The position numbers were made by a program, and so were the translations under genes. Under the pieces are notes generated by a model, which worked only from the letters and a program-made list of their open reading frames with translations, ran no database searches and was not told the origin of the DNA. Shown one piece after another: positions 7,167 through 14,188 of a stretch of DNA of 25,337 nt (the stretch's first letter is position 1; every line of letters begins with the position of its first letter). The DNA lies in contig JANNRA010000142.1 of NCBI GenBank assembly GCA_031401035.1, positions 1 to 25,337 of the forward strand, written 5' to 3'. This stretch comes from JANNRA01 sp031401035. GTDB lineage: Bacteria > Desulfobacterota > Binatia > HRBIN30 > CADEER01.

Positions 7167-7760
7167 TCAGGGTGCCCGCTCCGCCTGGGCGCGGATCGCC
7201 GCGGCGATCTCGGCGCTCATGGTCGCCAGGGCGCGGCTGTGGGCGGCGGCGAGGGCGTCGAAGCTGAGGTCGGGGGCGCTCTCGCGCACGATCGAGTGGC
7301 CGGCCTGGGTCTTGTCGTCGGCGACCGAGCGCACCACCCAGACGGCGTCGAGCAGCACCGACTGGCCGAGGATCGACTCGAAGCGCTGCACGGCGATGGT
7401 CACCCGATAGGCGGGGTTGAAGTTGGCGAGCGGCGCGACGGCGACGTCCGGCGTGCCGAGCAGCACCGCCAGGTCGCCGGCGACGGCGATGGCGATGCTG
7501 TCGCTGAGCGGCGCGGCCCAGCGGTTGTACTCTTCGAACTCGACCCGGTTGGGCGCCGCCTGGACGACCATCTGCGGCCGGTCGACCGCCGGCGGGACGG
7601 TCACCGGTCCGACGATGACGGCCTGGCGCAGCGGCGCGGCGCCGTCCCCCGCGGCGGTGGAGTCGAGGGTGTAGAAGCGCGCCGGCGCGGTGGCGGTGCA
7701 CGCCGAGGCCAGCGTGGCGAGCCCGGCGAGGGCGAGTCGGTGGGCGAGTCGGGCGGTCAT
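7167..7760 (-). CDS. pqiC: PqiC-family outer-membrane lipoprotein (ABC transport auxiliary)
   Basis: A 197-residue lipoprotein: a short signal peptide ends in the lipobox LASAC, giving an acylated cysteine. It is followed by the PqiC/DUF330 pattern, FYTLDS near the N-terminus, then GPVTVPPAVDRPQMVV and a run close to NRWAAPLSDSI. In E. coli PqiC is an outer-membrane-anchored ring that joins the tip of the PqiB needle. The ATG at 7760 overlaps the PqiB stop by one base (TGATG), so it is the last gene of the operon. The family match is based on motifs and position; the C-terminal half is only loosely conserved, as usual for PqiC. Confidence 0.85.
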   Translation of the reverse strand: MTARLAHRLALAGLATLASACTATAPARFYTLDSTAAGDGAAPLRQAVIVGPVTVPPAVDRPQMVVQAAPNRVEFEEYNRWAAPLSDSIAIAVAGDLAVLLGTPDVAVAPLANFNPAYRVTIAVQRFESILGQSVLLDAVWVVRSVADDKTQAGHSIVRESAPDLSFDALAAAHSRALATMSAEIAAAIRAQAERAP

Positions 7761-9379
7761 CACTTCTCCTCCTCGGCGTCGCCGGGCTTGCCGCGCAGCA
7801 GCGATTCGGGATGGCGCTCGAGGTAGTCGGCGAGGACGCGCAACCCGCGCGCCGCGCGACTGACCTCTTGCAAGGTATTGCCGAGTTCCTCGCCGAGCAC
7901 GGAGTTCGGCTGGACCATCTTGTCGGCGTTGCCGACGAACGTGTCGGCGCTGTCGACCAGTCTGTCGGCTTTGTCGAGCGTGCCGCGAGCGGTCACCAGG
8001 GTGCGATCCAATTCGACGATCGCCTTGCGCAGATCGTCGCCGATGTCCTTGAAGGGGATCTCCCCGAGCTTCTTCATCAGGGCGGTGGCGCTGGCCTCGA
8101 TCGCCTGCAGGTCGCCGGGCATGGTCGGCAGCTGCGGTGGCGTCTGCGCCCAGTCGATGCGCGCCGGCGGCGCGTCGGGGAAGAAATCGAAGGCGACGAA
8201 CATCGCCCCGGTGAGCAGGTTGCCGCTCTGCAGCTGCGCGCGCACACCGTGTCCGATGAGACTGTCGAGGACCTGCCTGCGCAGGGAGTCGAAATCGCCC
8301 CCGGCAGGCAGATCCTTGACCTGCACCCCGAGCCGCTGGGCGTCCAGCCGGATGGTCACCGGCGCGGAGAAGGCGAACGTCTTGGCGTCGATCTGAGCGG
8401 TGATTGCCACCACCTCGCCGACCGGAATGCCGCGCAGCTCCACCGGCGCGCCGGGCACCAGGCCGCGCACCGACTGCGTGAAGACGAGCACGAAGTCCAC
8501 CGGACTCCCCGCCGTCAGCTTGAAGGCGTCCTCGCGGTTGCTGAACAGGGGGAAGGCGGTGTCCGCCGCGGCGGGCGGCAGCACGGCGCTCGTCGGCGCC
8601 GTCTCGAAGGCGATGCCGCCGATGAGGATCGACAGCAGCGACTGGGTCTGCACGGTCAGGCCGCTGGCGGTCAGGGACACGTCGACGCCGCTCGCCTGCC
8701 AGAAGCGCGTCGCCGGATTGACGTACTGATCGTACGGGGCGTTGACGAACACCTTGAGGGTGAGCGACTGGCCGTCGTCGTCGAGGGCGTACGAGGCGAC
8801 CTCGCCGACCTGCAGCTGGCGGAAGAAGATCGGCGTGCCGGTGTCGAGCGAGCCCAGCGTGGGCGTCTTGAGGACGAAGAAGCGTCCGGGCGTGTCGCCG
8901 CTCACCACCGGCGGCGTTTCGAGGGCGACGAAGTCGCGTCGCGGCGTGGTGGAATCGCCGATGTTCATGCCGATGTACGCGCCGGAGATGAGCGTACCCA
9001 GGCCGGTGACATTGGCGCCTGAAATGCGCGGGCTGACGATCCAGAAGGTCGTGTCGTCGAGCAGGAAGCTCTCGCTCTTCGGCGCCATCTGTACGGTGGT
9101 CGTCACCCGTTGGTGGTCGGGCGTCAGCGCGACGGTCGTCAGCGTGCCGACTTCGACGCCGTTGAAATGGACCTTGGTCTTGCCGGCCTCGAGCCCCTCG
9201 GCGGATTGAAAGACGATGGTGATCGTCGGCCCCTCGCTGAGGATCTTGGCCACCGCCACCCAGACGCCGACCAGCGCGGCGACGATCGGGACGACCCAGA
9301 CGAGGGAGAGTCGCGTGCGTCGTTTGGGCACCGCCCGCGACGGTGGGACGGCGGGCAGGGGCGTGTCGCGGTCAGGCAT
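7760..9379 (-). CDS. pqiB: PqiB-type MCE protein (three MCE domains)
   Basis: A 539-residue protein, near the length of E. coli PqiB (about 546). One N-terminal membrane helix (residues about 24-46, LSLVWVVPIVAALVGVWVAV) is followed by three MCE domains: about 50-145 (VHFNGVEVGTLTTV), 165-235 (FFRQLQVGEVASY) and 290-390 (VELRGIPVGEVVAI). The repeated ...G..VG.V motif marks each one. The remaining ~130 residues are helical with heptad-like spacing, as expected for the PqiB needle. PqiB hexamers form a tunnel that spans the periplasm and carries lipid between membranes. It overlaps the second PqiA gene by 8 bases and pqiC by one. It is the best-supported gene of the operon. Confidence 0.95.
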   Translation of the reverse strand: MPDRDTPLPAVPPSRAVPKRRTRLSLVWVVPIVAALVGVWVAVAKILSEGPTITIVFQSAEGLEAGKTKVHFNGVEVGTLTTVALTPDHQRVTTTVQMAPKSESFLLDDTTFWIVSPRISGANVTGLGTLISGAYIGMNIGDSTTPRRDFVALETPPVVSGDTPGRFFVLKTPTLGSLDTGTPIFFRQLQVGEVASYALDDDGQSLTLKVFVNAPYDQYVNPATRFWQASGVDVSLTASGLTVQTQSLLSILIGGIAFETAPTSAVLPPAAADTAFPLFSNREDAFKLTAGSPVDFVLVFTQSVRGLVPGAPVELRGIPVGEVVAITAQIDAKTFAFSAPVTIRLDAQRLGVQVKDLPAGGDFDSLRRQVLDSLIGHGVRAQLQSGNLLTGAMFVAFDFFPDAPPARIDWAQTPPQLPTMPGDLQAIEASATALMKKLGEIPFKDIGDDLRKAIVELDRTLVTARGTLDKADRLVDSADTFVGNADKMVQPNSVLGEELGNTLQEVSRAARGLRVLADYLERHPESLLRGKPGDAEEEK

Positions 9380-10013
9380 GGCGAACCTCTTTCGACTCTG
9401 GGCCGTCCCAGATCAGGCGGGGATCAAAGGACTCGACCGCCAGCATCGTCAGCACCACGACCGCGGCGAAGAAGACCAGGCCGATGGCCGGGGCCACCGA
9501 CATGAGCGGCTGCAGCTGCACCAGCGAGGCGGTGAAGGTATCGACGAACACGTCGACCATCGACCAGCGGCCGATGAAGGCGACCATGCGGTAGAGCCGG
9601 ATGCGCTGCGCGCCGTTCTCGAGCGAGCCGCGCTGGACGCTGATGAGCAGGTAGGCGAGGGCGAGGATCTTGGCGCTCGGAATGATGATGCTGGCGATCA
9701 GCACGATGATCGACAGCGGCCAGCCGGTCGGCGACCACAGCAGCACGACCCCCTGCAGGATGGTGTCGGAGTCGGCGCCCCCCGACGTCGTGGTGGTCAG
9801 CACCGGCAGCAGGTTGGCGGGGATGTAACAGACCGCCGCGGCGATGAGGAAGGCCCACGTTCGCTGCAGGCTGCCGGACTTGCGGAAGGCGAGTTCCTCG
9901 CCGCAGCGCGGGCAGCGCCCGCGCTCGGCGCCGGCGGCGGGGCGCGAGGGCAGCCAGCAGGCGGGGCAGCTCTGCAGACCGAGCTGCGCCGCGCTGACCC
10001 CGAGCGCGCTCAC
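9372..10013 (-). CDS. PqiA-domain membrane protein, second half
   Basis: A 213-residue PqiA-domain protein with an N-terminal zinc ribbon (CPAC ... CPRC) followed by SLQRTWAFLIAAAVCYIPANLLPVL and three further membrane helices. The Q-R-T-W-A and N-L-L-P motifs are typical of PqiA/YebS. In E. coli two such domains form one polypeptide of about 417 residues; here they are separate genes, this being the second. Translation starts at a GTG (10013) that overlaps the upstream stop codon (GTGA), so equal production through coupling is likely. PqiA is the inner-membrane partner that feeds lipid to the PqiB tunnel. The 3' end overlaps the pqiB start by 8 bases. Confidence 0.9.
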   Translation of the reverse strand: MSALGVSAAQLGLQSCPACWLPSRPAAGAERGRCPRCGEELAFRKSGSLQRTWAFLIAAAVCYIPANLLPVLTTTTSGGADSDTILQGVVLLWSPTGWPLSIIVLIASIIIPSAKILALAYLLISVQRGSLENGAQRIRLYRMVAFIGRWSMVDVFVDTFTASLVQLQPLMSVAPAIGLVFFAAVVVLTMLAVESFDPRLIWDGPESKEVRHA

Positions 10014-10702
10014 GGCGCCGCCTCGAGAATGCGGTCGCCGGCGGCCGCGTCGCCCCGCGCCTCCTCGGCCGCCCACTCCACCCGCTCCCAGACCTCGCGC
10101 GGGTCGAAGCTGGCCTGGATCCCGGCGAGCAGAAAGACCAGCGCGCCGAGCGCGAACAGGGCGACGCCCGGGATGACCGTCGCGTAATCCGCGATCTTGA
10201 TGAGCGCGACCAGCACGCCGATGATCATCACCTCGATCATGCTCCAGGTGGCGGCGGAGGGGTGATGGCGGAGCAGCGCCGCCACCCAGGGGCGCGGTCG
10301 CGGCCGCCGCGCCCCGAGGACGATCGCCAGCATCAGCCCGATCTGCAGGCCGGGGGCGACGACGGCGGTGAACAGCACCAGCGCCGCCACCGCCTCGCGC
10401 CCGTCGTGCCAGAGCTGCTGGGCGCCGCCGATCACCGTCGTCGAGGCCTGGTGCCCGACGGCGGTGAGGCCGAGCATCGGCACGCTGTTGGCGACGACGA
10501 AGAGCACCGCGGCGGCGAGGGTCAGGGCCAGGGTGCGCTGGAGCGAATCGACACGCCGGCGCCACAGCTCGCGGTCGCAGCGCGGGCAGCGCGCCGAGCC
10601 GCCGGGGGCGAGTTCAGGCAGGCGTTGCAGCAGGTCGCAGTCCGGGCAGGCGATCAGGCGCGCATCGCCGCGGGGCTCGTTATAGGCCTCATCGCGCTCC
10701 AT
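10010..10702 (-). CDS. PqiA-domain membrane protein, first half
   Basis: A 230-residue PqiA-domain protein that starts the operon. The zinc ribbon is CPDC ... CPRC, followed by SLQRTLALTLAAAVLFVVANSVPML (first membrane helix with the N-S-V-P motif) and three more helices; SMIEVMIIGVLVALIKIADYA is the conserved helical core. Together with the next gene it equals one full two-domain PqiA. The ATG at 10702 encodes MERDEAYNEP. Upstream, at 10742-10768, is the triple 11-bp repeat described separately, and a -10-like TATGTC lies close before the start. The divergent DUF1003 gene begins only 95 bases away, so both share this control region. Confidence 0.9.
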   Translation of the reverse strand: MERDEAYNEPRGDARLIACPDCDLLQRLPELAPGGSARCPRCDRELWRRRVDSLQRTLALTLAAAVLFVVANSVPMLGLTAVGHQASTTVIGGAQQLWHDGREAVAALVLFTAVVAPGLQIGLMLAIVLGARRPRPRPWVAALLRHHPSAATWSMIEVMIIGVLVALIKIADYATVIPGVALFALGALVFLLAGIQASFDPREVWERVEWAAEEARGDAAAGDRILEAAP

Positions 10703-10741
10703 TGTCGCAGATAGACATATGCGGGCGCGCGCGCCAAGTAC

Positions 10742-10768
10742 GGAAACTTCTCGGCAACTTGGCGGAAA
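10742..10768 (-). promoter_or_regulatory. Triple 11-bp-spaced TTTCC repeat, site 1 (pqi promoter)
   Basis: Read on the minus strand the site is TTTCC-N6-TTGCC-N6-TTTCC (plus-strand GGAAA at 10742 and 10764, GGCAA at 10753). Its near edge is 40 bases upstream of the first PqiA start. The central 16 bases match site 2 at 13/16 positions. Direct repeats every 11 bp are characteristic of winged-helix OmpR/PhoB-type binding. It also lies in front of the divergent DUF1003 gene. Confidence 0.55.
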
Positions 10769-10796
10769 TCCAGCGGTGACCGAAGGGAGCGGAGCC

Positions 10797-11342
10797 ATGG
10801 GAGCAGCGGCTGCAGACAAGGAATCGGGGTCGGGTCGGCAGCATTTCCGATTTCACGCCCCACACGCCCATCTGTCATCGGCGTTCGGCGACACCTGGTT
10901 CGGGGCGCGGGCAGAGGCCTTCGCCCGCTTCTTCGGTACGCCGCGGTTCCTGATCGGGCAGACGATCATCGTCGCCGTGTGGATCGGCCTCAACGTCGCC
11001 GGCGTCACCCACTTCGACCTCTACCCGTTCATCCTCCTCAATCTCGCCTTCAGCCTGCAGGCGGCGTACGCGGCGCCGCTGATCCTGCTGGCGCAGACGC
11101 GCCAGGCCGATCGCGACAAGGTGCACGCCGACGCCGACGCCCGCCACCGCGAGAATCTCGCCGAGGCCAGCGCCGCGCGCGACGAGGTCGTCCGCGTGCA
11201 GTCGGCGCAGATCCTCGCCCTGCTCGAGCAGAACACGCAGCTGACGCAGGCGACGCAGGCGCTCAGTCAACGCATCGAGGAGTTGTCGCGCGCCATCCAC
11301 CGCCGCGTCGTCGATGGCGGGCCGCCGTCGCCCGCCGCCTGA
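10797..11342 (+). CDS. DUF1003 membrane protein
   Basis: A 181-residue protein of the DUF1003 family: FFGTPRFLIGQTIIVAVWIG begins the first membrane helix (about 51-70) and FDLYPFILLNLAFSLQAAYA the second (about 73-98), followed by PLILLAQTRQADRDK. The last ~70 residues are charged and heptad-like, probably a cytoplasmic coiled coil. The family's function is unknown. The ATG at 10797 was chosen because AAGGGAG precedes it by about 10 bases; an earlier in-frame ATG at 10719 would run back through the regulatory repeat. It is divergent from the pqi operon and ends at a hairpin shared with the next, convergent gene. Confidence 0.88.
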   Translation: MGAAAADKESGSGRQHFRFHAPHAHLSSAFGDTWFGARAEAFARFFGTPRFLIGQTIIVAVWIGLNVAGVTHFDLYPFILLNLAFSLQAAYAAPLILLAQTRQADRDKVHADADARHRENLAEASAARDEVVRVQSAQILALLEQNTQLTQATQALSQRIEELSRAIHRRVVDGGPPSPAA

Positions 11343-11350
11343 GCGGGCTG

Positions 11351-11369
11351 TGCGGGCCGAAGGCCCGCA
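11351..11369. terminator. Hairpin between convergent genes
   Basis: TGCGGGCC and GGCCCGCA form a perfect 8-bp stem with a GAA loop. It lies 8 bases after the DUF1003 stop and directly abuts the stop of the convergent gene, so it could end transcription from both sides. No T-run follows it, so an intrinsic terminator is plausible but not certain. Confidence 0.55.
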
Positions 11370-12146
11370 TCAGTCGGCCGAGGTCAGCACCTTGCCGCTC
11401 GAGTTATCGATGTGGATGATCCAGAAGGCCTCGACGTCCTCCTGCGCGATCATCGCCACGACGCCGACCTGCGGGGCGAAGAAATAGTAGGCGGTGTCCT
11501 GCGTGTGCGCCGGGCCGACCTTGCCCTCGAAGCGGAGGCGCACGAGGATCGCGTTGTAGGTCCCGGCCGGCACGGTGACCTGGTACGTACCGACGTAGGT
11601 GTACGACGCCTGCAGCGTTCCCGAGTAATCCTGCCGCGTCGGGTCGTCGAGATAGTTCACCGCCACCTGCTGCGTCAGCGTGCGCGTCTCGCCCGGCTGC
11701 ATGCCGCTGAGCAGAAACGGGTTGGGCGGCGTCGTCACCACGACCACGCCCTCGCCGATGTCGGTGACCGCCGGCATGAGCAGATCACCGCCATCGGCGC
11801 GGCGCAGAAACGCCTGCTGCGACGGCGACAGGCCGAAGCGCCACGCCGGGTTGCCGTTCGGCCGCTGCCCCATGGCCAGCGCCAGGGCCTGCGTCGCACC
11901 GGCCTTGGGGCCTCCGGTGACCAGGTAGTCCGGGACGCGCGGCTGCAGTGGGAAGTACACCGATGGATCCGCGATCGGCCGGCTCGGCAGGGCCTCGCCG
12001 ACGACCCCGACGCCGAGCAGCGCGTCGATCTCCTGGCGATCGGCCGCGGGCAGCGGCAGCACCGGCTGCGCGTGTGCCGGCTCGGCAACGGCCAGTGCGA
12101 CCAGCAGGGCACAGACCGACATTCGTGGCGCGGCAGCAATGTGCAT
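11370..12146 (-). CDS. Exported protein of unknown function
   Basis: A 258-residue protein that I do not recognise. An N-terminal signal peptide (MHIAAAPRMSVCALLVALAV..., predicted cut after AHA at about 26) directs it to the periplasm or beyond. The mature part is soluble and beta-rich in appearance; the C-terminal half contains VTVPAGTYNAILVRLRFEGKVGP and DTAYYFFAPQVGVVAMI, a layout seen in beta-sandwich or DUF3108-like periplasmic proteins where an AGTY strand precedes the core. This resemblance is weak. The ATG at 12146 has AGGA upstream. The frame remains open upstream of the start into a gene scar (12180-12359), but the signal peptide supports 12146 as the true start. Confidence 0.7.
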   Translation of the reverse strand: MHIAAAPRMSVCALLVALAVAEPAHAQPVLPLPAADRQEIDALLGVGVVGEALPSRPIADPSVYFPLQPRVPDYLVTGGPKAGATQALALAMGQRPNGNPAWRFGLSPSQQAFLRRADGGDLLMPAVTDIGEGVVVVTTPPNPFLLSGMQPGETRTLTQQVAVNYLDDPTRQDYSGTLQASYTYVGTYQVTVPAGTYNAILVRLRFEGKVGPAHTQDTAYYFFAPQVGVVAMIAQEDVEAFWIIHIDNSSGKVLTSAD

Positions 12147-12179
12147 GGTTTCCGATCCTGATGTCGTCAAGGTGGCTAC

Positions 12180-12414
12180 GCCCGCCCGATCCGCGGGGTG
12201 CGGACTGGCTTGCTCATGCCACGACCAGAAGCTGATCGTCACGCTCCGGCCGCCGGAGAGGGTGGAGAGCGCTTCGACAAGATCACCGTAGCAGCCGGCG
12301 ATGGGCTGCCAGTTGTCGATCACCCAGACATCGCCCGTCGGGCTGATCGCCAGATCGGCCTGCCTCGCGCATCGTCTTGCCCTGCTCGACGAGCACCTCG
12401 AGTTGTGGACTATA
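12180..12414 (-). pseudogene. Scar: beta-propeller-like tail joined to an IS3 OrfA-like fragment
   Basis: On the minus strand 12359 down to about 12200 reads ADLAISPTGDVWVIDNWQ ... CYGDLVEALSTLSGG, which looks like the last blade of an NHL-type beta-propeller (the A-x-S-P-x-G-x-V-W-V strand pattern). Immediately upstream, 12414-12361 in another frame reads YSPQLEVLVEQGKTMREA, similar to the start of IS3-family OrfA helix-turn-helix proteins. Neither fragment has a start or full length. They suggest an insertion sequence that decayed beside an older gene. The remainder of the 306-base gap 12147-12452 is the vapBC promoter. Confidence 0.35.
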
Positions 12415-12452
12415 TGATTCTATGATAATCTAAATCCTATAAGGGTGACCCG
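12409..12452 (+). promoter_or_regulatory. AT-rich promoter/operator of the toxin-antitoxin pair
   Basis: The only clearly AT-rich stretch in the window. TATGAT occurs twice 8 bases apart (12413 and 12421), the second as TATGATAAT, a good -10 box. GATT and AATC flank it as a small dyad, which could be an autoregulatory site. AAGGGTG precedes the antitoxin ATG as ribosome binding site. Confidence 0.45.
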
Positions 12453-12728
12453 ATGGCAGGCAGGATCACGGCTACGGACGCGGCGCGCAGATTCTCGGAT
12501 ATCCTGAGCCAAGTGCGGTATCAGGGCCTGGAGTTCGACATCGTGCGTGGCAAGGAAGTGGTGGCACGGCTCGTGCCGGCAGCGCCGCCGGGCGGTGTCG
12601 CCCTCGATCGGCTCGACGCGCTGGTGCGCGCGCTGCCCCGCCTGGGCCCTCGCGAGGCTGAGCTTTTTGCGCGCGACATCGAGCGCGGGCTGGCCAGAAT
12701 GCGCCCGGATGCCGTCGCATGGGATTGA
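12453..12728 (+). CDS. Phd/YefM-fold antitoxin (VapB-type partner)
   Basis: A 91-residue protein whose first ~45 residues match the Phd/YefM fold: TATDAARRFSDILSQVRYQG followed by FDIVRGKEVVARLVPA, the DNA-binding beta-alpha domain. The C-terminal half (LDALVRALPRLGPREAELFA...) would be the flexible toxin-binding helix. Antitoxins of this sort block the toxin and repress their own promoter. The ATG has AAGGGTG upstream. Its end overlaps the PIN toxin start by 10 bases, which makes coupled translation likely. Confidence 0.85.
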   Translation: MAGRITATDAARRFSDILSQVRYQGLEFDIVRGKEVVARLVPAAPPGGVALDRLDALVRALPRLGPREAELFARDIERGLARMRPDAVAWD

Positions 12729-13120
12729 TCATCGACACCGGTGTGTTGATCAGGCTGGAGAAGGACCCCACGGCTGTCGATTTCTCCACGTACAACCCTG
12801 CGTACGGCGAGGGATTCCTATCGGCGGCCACCTGCTCCGAGCTGCTGGTCGGCGTGCATCTCGCCAACACGGAGCAGCGCCGTGCCCGTCGCTCGGCGTT
12901 CGTGGAGGCAATCTTCAAGTTGTTTCGCCCGCTGGCCTTCGACCTTGAAGTTGCGCGCGTCCATGCACGCCTCGTCAGCTCTCTCGGACGCGGCGTGACG
13001 CTCGGGGCACTCGATCTCATCATCGGTGCTACCGCGATCCGCCATGGCTTTCCCGTGCTGACCACGAATGCGGCCGATTTCCGCCGCATGCCAGGCTGCG
13101 ACGTGGAAGTACTGGAATAG
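12719..13120 (+). CDS. vapC: PIN-domain toxin (VapC family ribonuclease)
   Basis: A 133-residue PIN-domain protein, of typical VapC length. The acidic metal-binding residues are visible: D6 in LIIDTGVLI, E41 in CSELLVGVH, D99 in LGALDLIIGATA and D120 in TNAADFRRMPG. VapC toxins cut tRNA or rRNA with Mg2+ until bound by their antitoxin. The gene overlaps the antitoxin by 10 bases and is probably transcribed from the AT-rich promoter at 12409-12452. Its stop is separated from the stop of the convergent HAD gene by only three bases. All four acidic residues are present, so the toxin should be active; the RNA target cannot be told. Confidence 0.92.
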   Translation: MGLIIDTGVLIRLEKDPTAVDFSTYNPAYGEGFLSAATCSELLVGVHLANTEQRRARRSAFVEAIFKLFRPLAFDLEVARVHARLVSSLGRGVTLGALDLIIGATAIRHGFPVLTTNAADFRRMPGCDVEVLE

Positions 13121-13123
13121 CCG

Positions 13124-14149
13124 TCACTCGAAGGCGAAGATCTTCTTCCAGTCGTTCTTCATGCTGATCACGGTCCAGCCCTTCTTCCCGGCGTCGTCGT
13201 AGAGCGCTTGGGGGAAGGTGCCGATCTTGGTGTCGGGCAGGCCGCGCGCCGGGCCGTAGGCGTACTCGCGCTGCGCGTCGTCGTGCAGCACCAGCATCAT
13301 CAGCCGGGCCCCCGGGCCGGCGCCGGTGTATTCGAGCATCTGCCGGTCGCCGGTCGAGTTGCCGAACGCCGCGTACGGCCGGCGGCCGATCATCAGGTGG
13401 ATGCCCTCGGGCTTGCCGGCCTTGTCGTCGTTGAGCAGCAGCTTCGGTTCCTTGGTGAGGATCGGCCGGCCGCTCTTGGCGTAACCGTACGTCGTCCCTC
13501 CCATGCTGCCGACGACCTGCTCGGGTGGGATGCCGTAGACGCGCTCGGAGTACACGCGCACGAAGTCCTGGCCGCCGCCGGTGACGATGTACGTCTTGTA
13601 ACCGTTGGCGCGCAGATACTGCATCACGTCGAGCATGGGCTGGTAGACGAGGTCGGTGTACAGGCGATGCCAGCGCGGATCCTTGGCGGTGGTGATCCAC
13701 TTCTCCACCTCGGCCCGGAACTCGTCGACGGTGATGCCGGTGAGCGTCGCCGCGAGGATCTGCTCCAGATCCTGCATCGTCAGCTGCGCGATCGCCGCGC
13801 GGTTGCCGGAGAGCACGGTCTTGAAGGGCTCGACGTTCGCCAGCTCCGGCTTCGCCTTGACGATGACCGGTACGCGCTCCAAGCAGTACACCACCTGCGT
13901 GTACATCGGGTGCGAGACCCACGTCGTGCCGTCCTGATCGAAGGCAGCGATCCGTTCCGGCTGTGGCACGAACTTCGCGCTGCCTTGCGTCGTCGTCGCC
14001 TGCACGAAGTCGACAATCGCCTGCTTGGCCGGTCCGTCGTTCCAGGAGGGCAGGGGGTTGGACTGGGCAAATGCGGGAGCACTCACGGCCAGCGCGGCGA
14101 CCAGGACCAGGGCGCGCCCGCTGCGCGGCAGGGACGTTGCCGTTCGCAT
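13124..14149 (-). CDS. Secreted HAD-superfamily phosphatase
   Basis: A 341-residue protein with a signal peptide (cut near AFA at 26-28) and a full HAD active site: motif I AAFDQDGTT (D71 nucleophile, D73), motif II in YIVTGGG (T190), a lysine in the 243-246 region and motif IV AFGNSTGDRQM (263-271, D268). The layout resembles the phosphoserine-phosphatase-type HAD-I group. It would hydrolyse a phosphate ester in the periplasm. It follows two secreted sulfatases on the same strand, 39 bases after the first, so it probably takes part in stripping sulfate and phosphate from the same extracellular substrate. GAGGAA precedes the ATG, and the leader CCGAACGAG is also found before the second sulfatase gene. 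Confidence 0.88.
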   Translation of the reverse strand: MRTATSLPRSGRALVLVAALAVSAPAFAQSNPLPSWNDGPAKQAIVDFVQATTTQGSAKFVPQPERIAAFDQDGTTWVSHPMYTQVVYCLERVPVIVKAKPELANVEPFKTVLSGNRAAIAQLTMQDLEQILAATLTGITVDEFRAEVEKWITTAKDPRWHRLYTDLVYQPMLDVMQYLRANGYKTYIVTGGGQDFVRVYSERVYGIPPEQVVGSMGGTTYGYAKSGRPILTKEPKLLLNDDKAGKPEGIHLMIGRRPYAAFGNSTGDRQMLEYTGAGPGARLMMLVLHDDAQREYAYGPARGLPDTKIGTFPQALYDDAGKKGWTVISMKNDWKKIFAFE

Positions 14150-14188
14150 GGGATTCCTCTCGTTCGGAGCGGTGGAAGACGGATCGGG

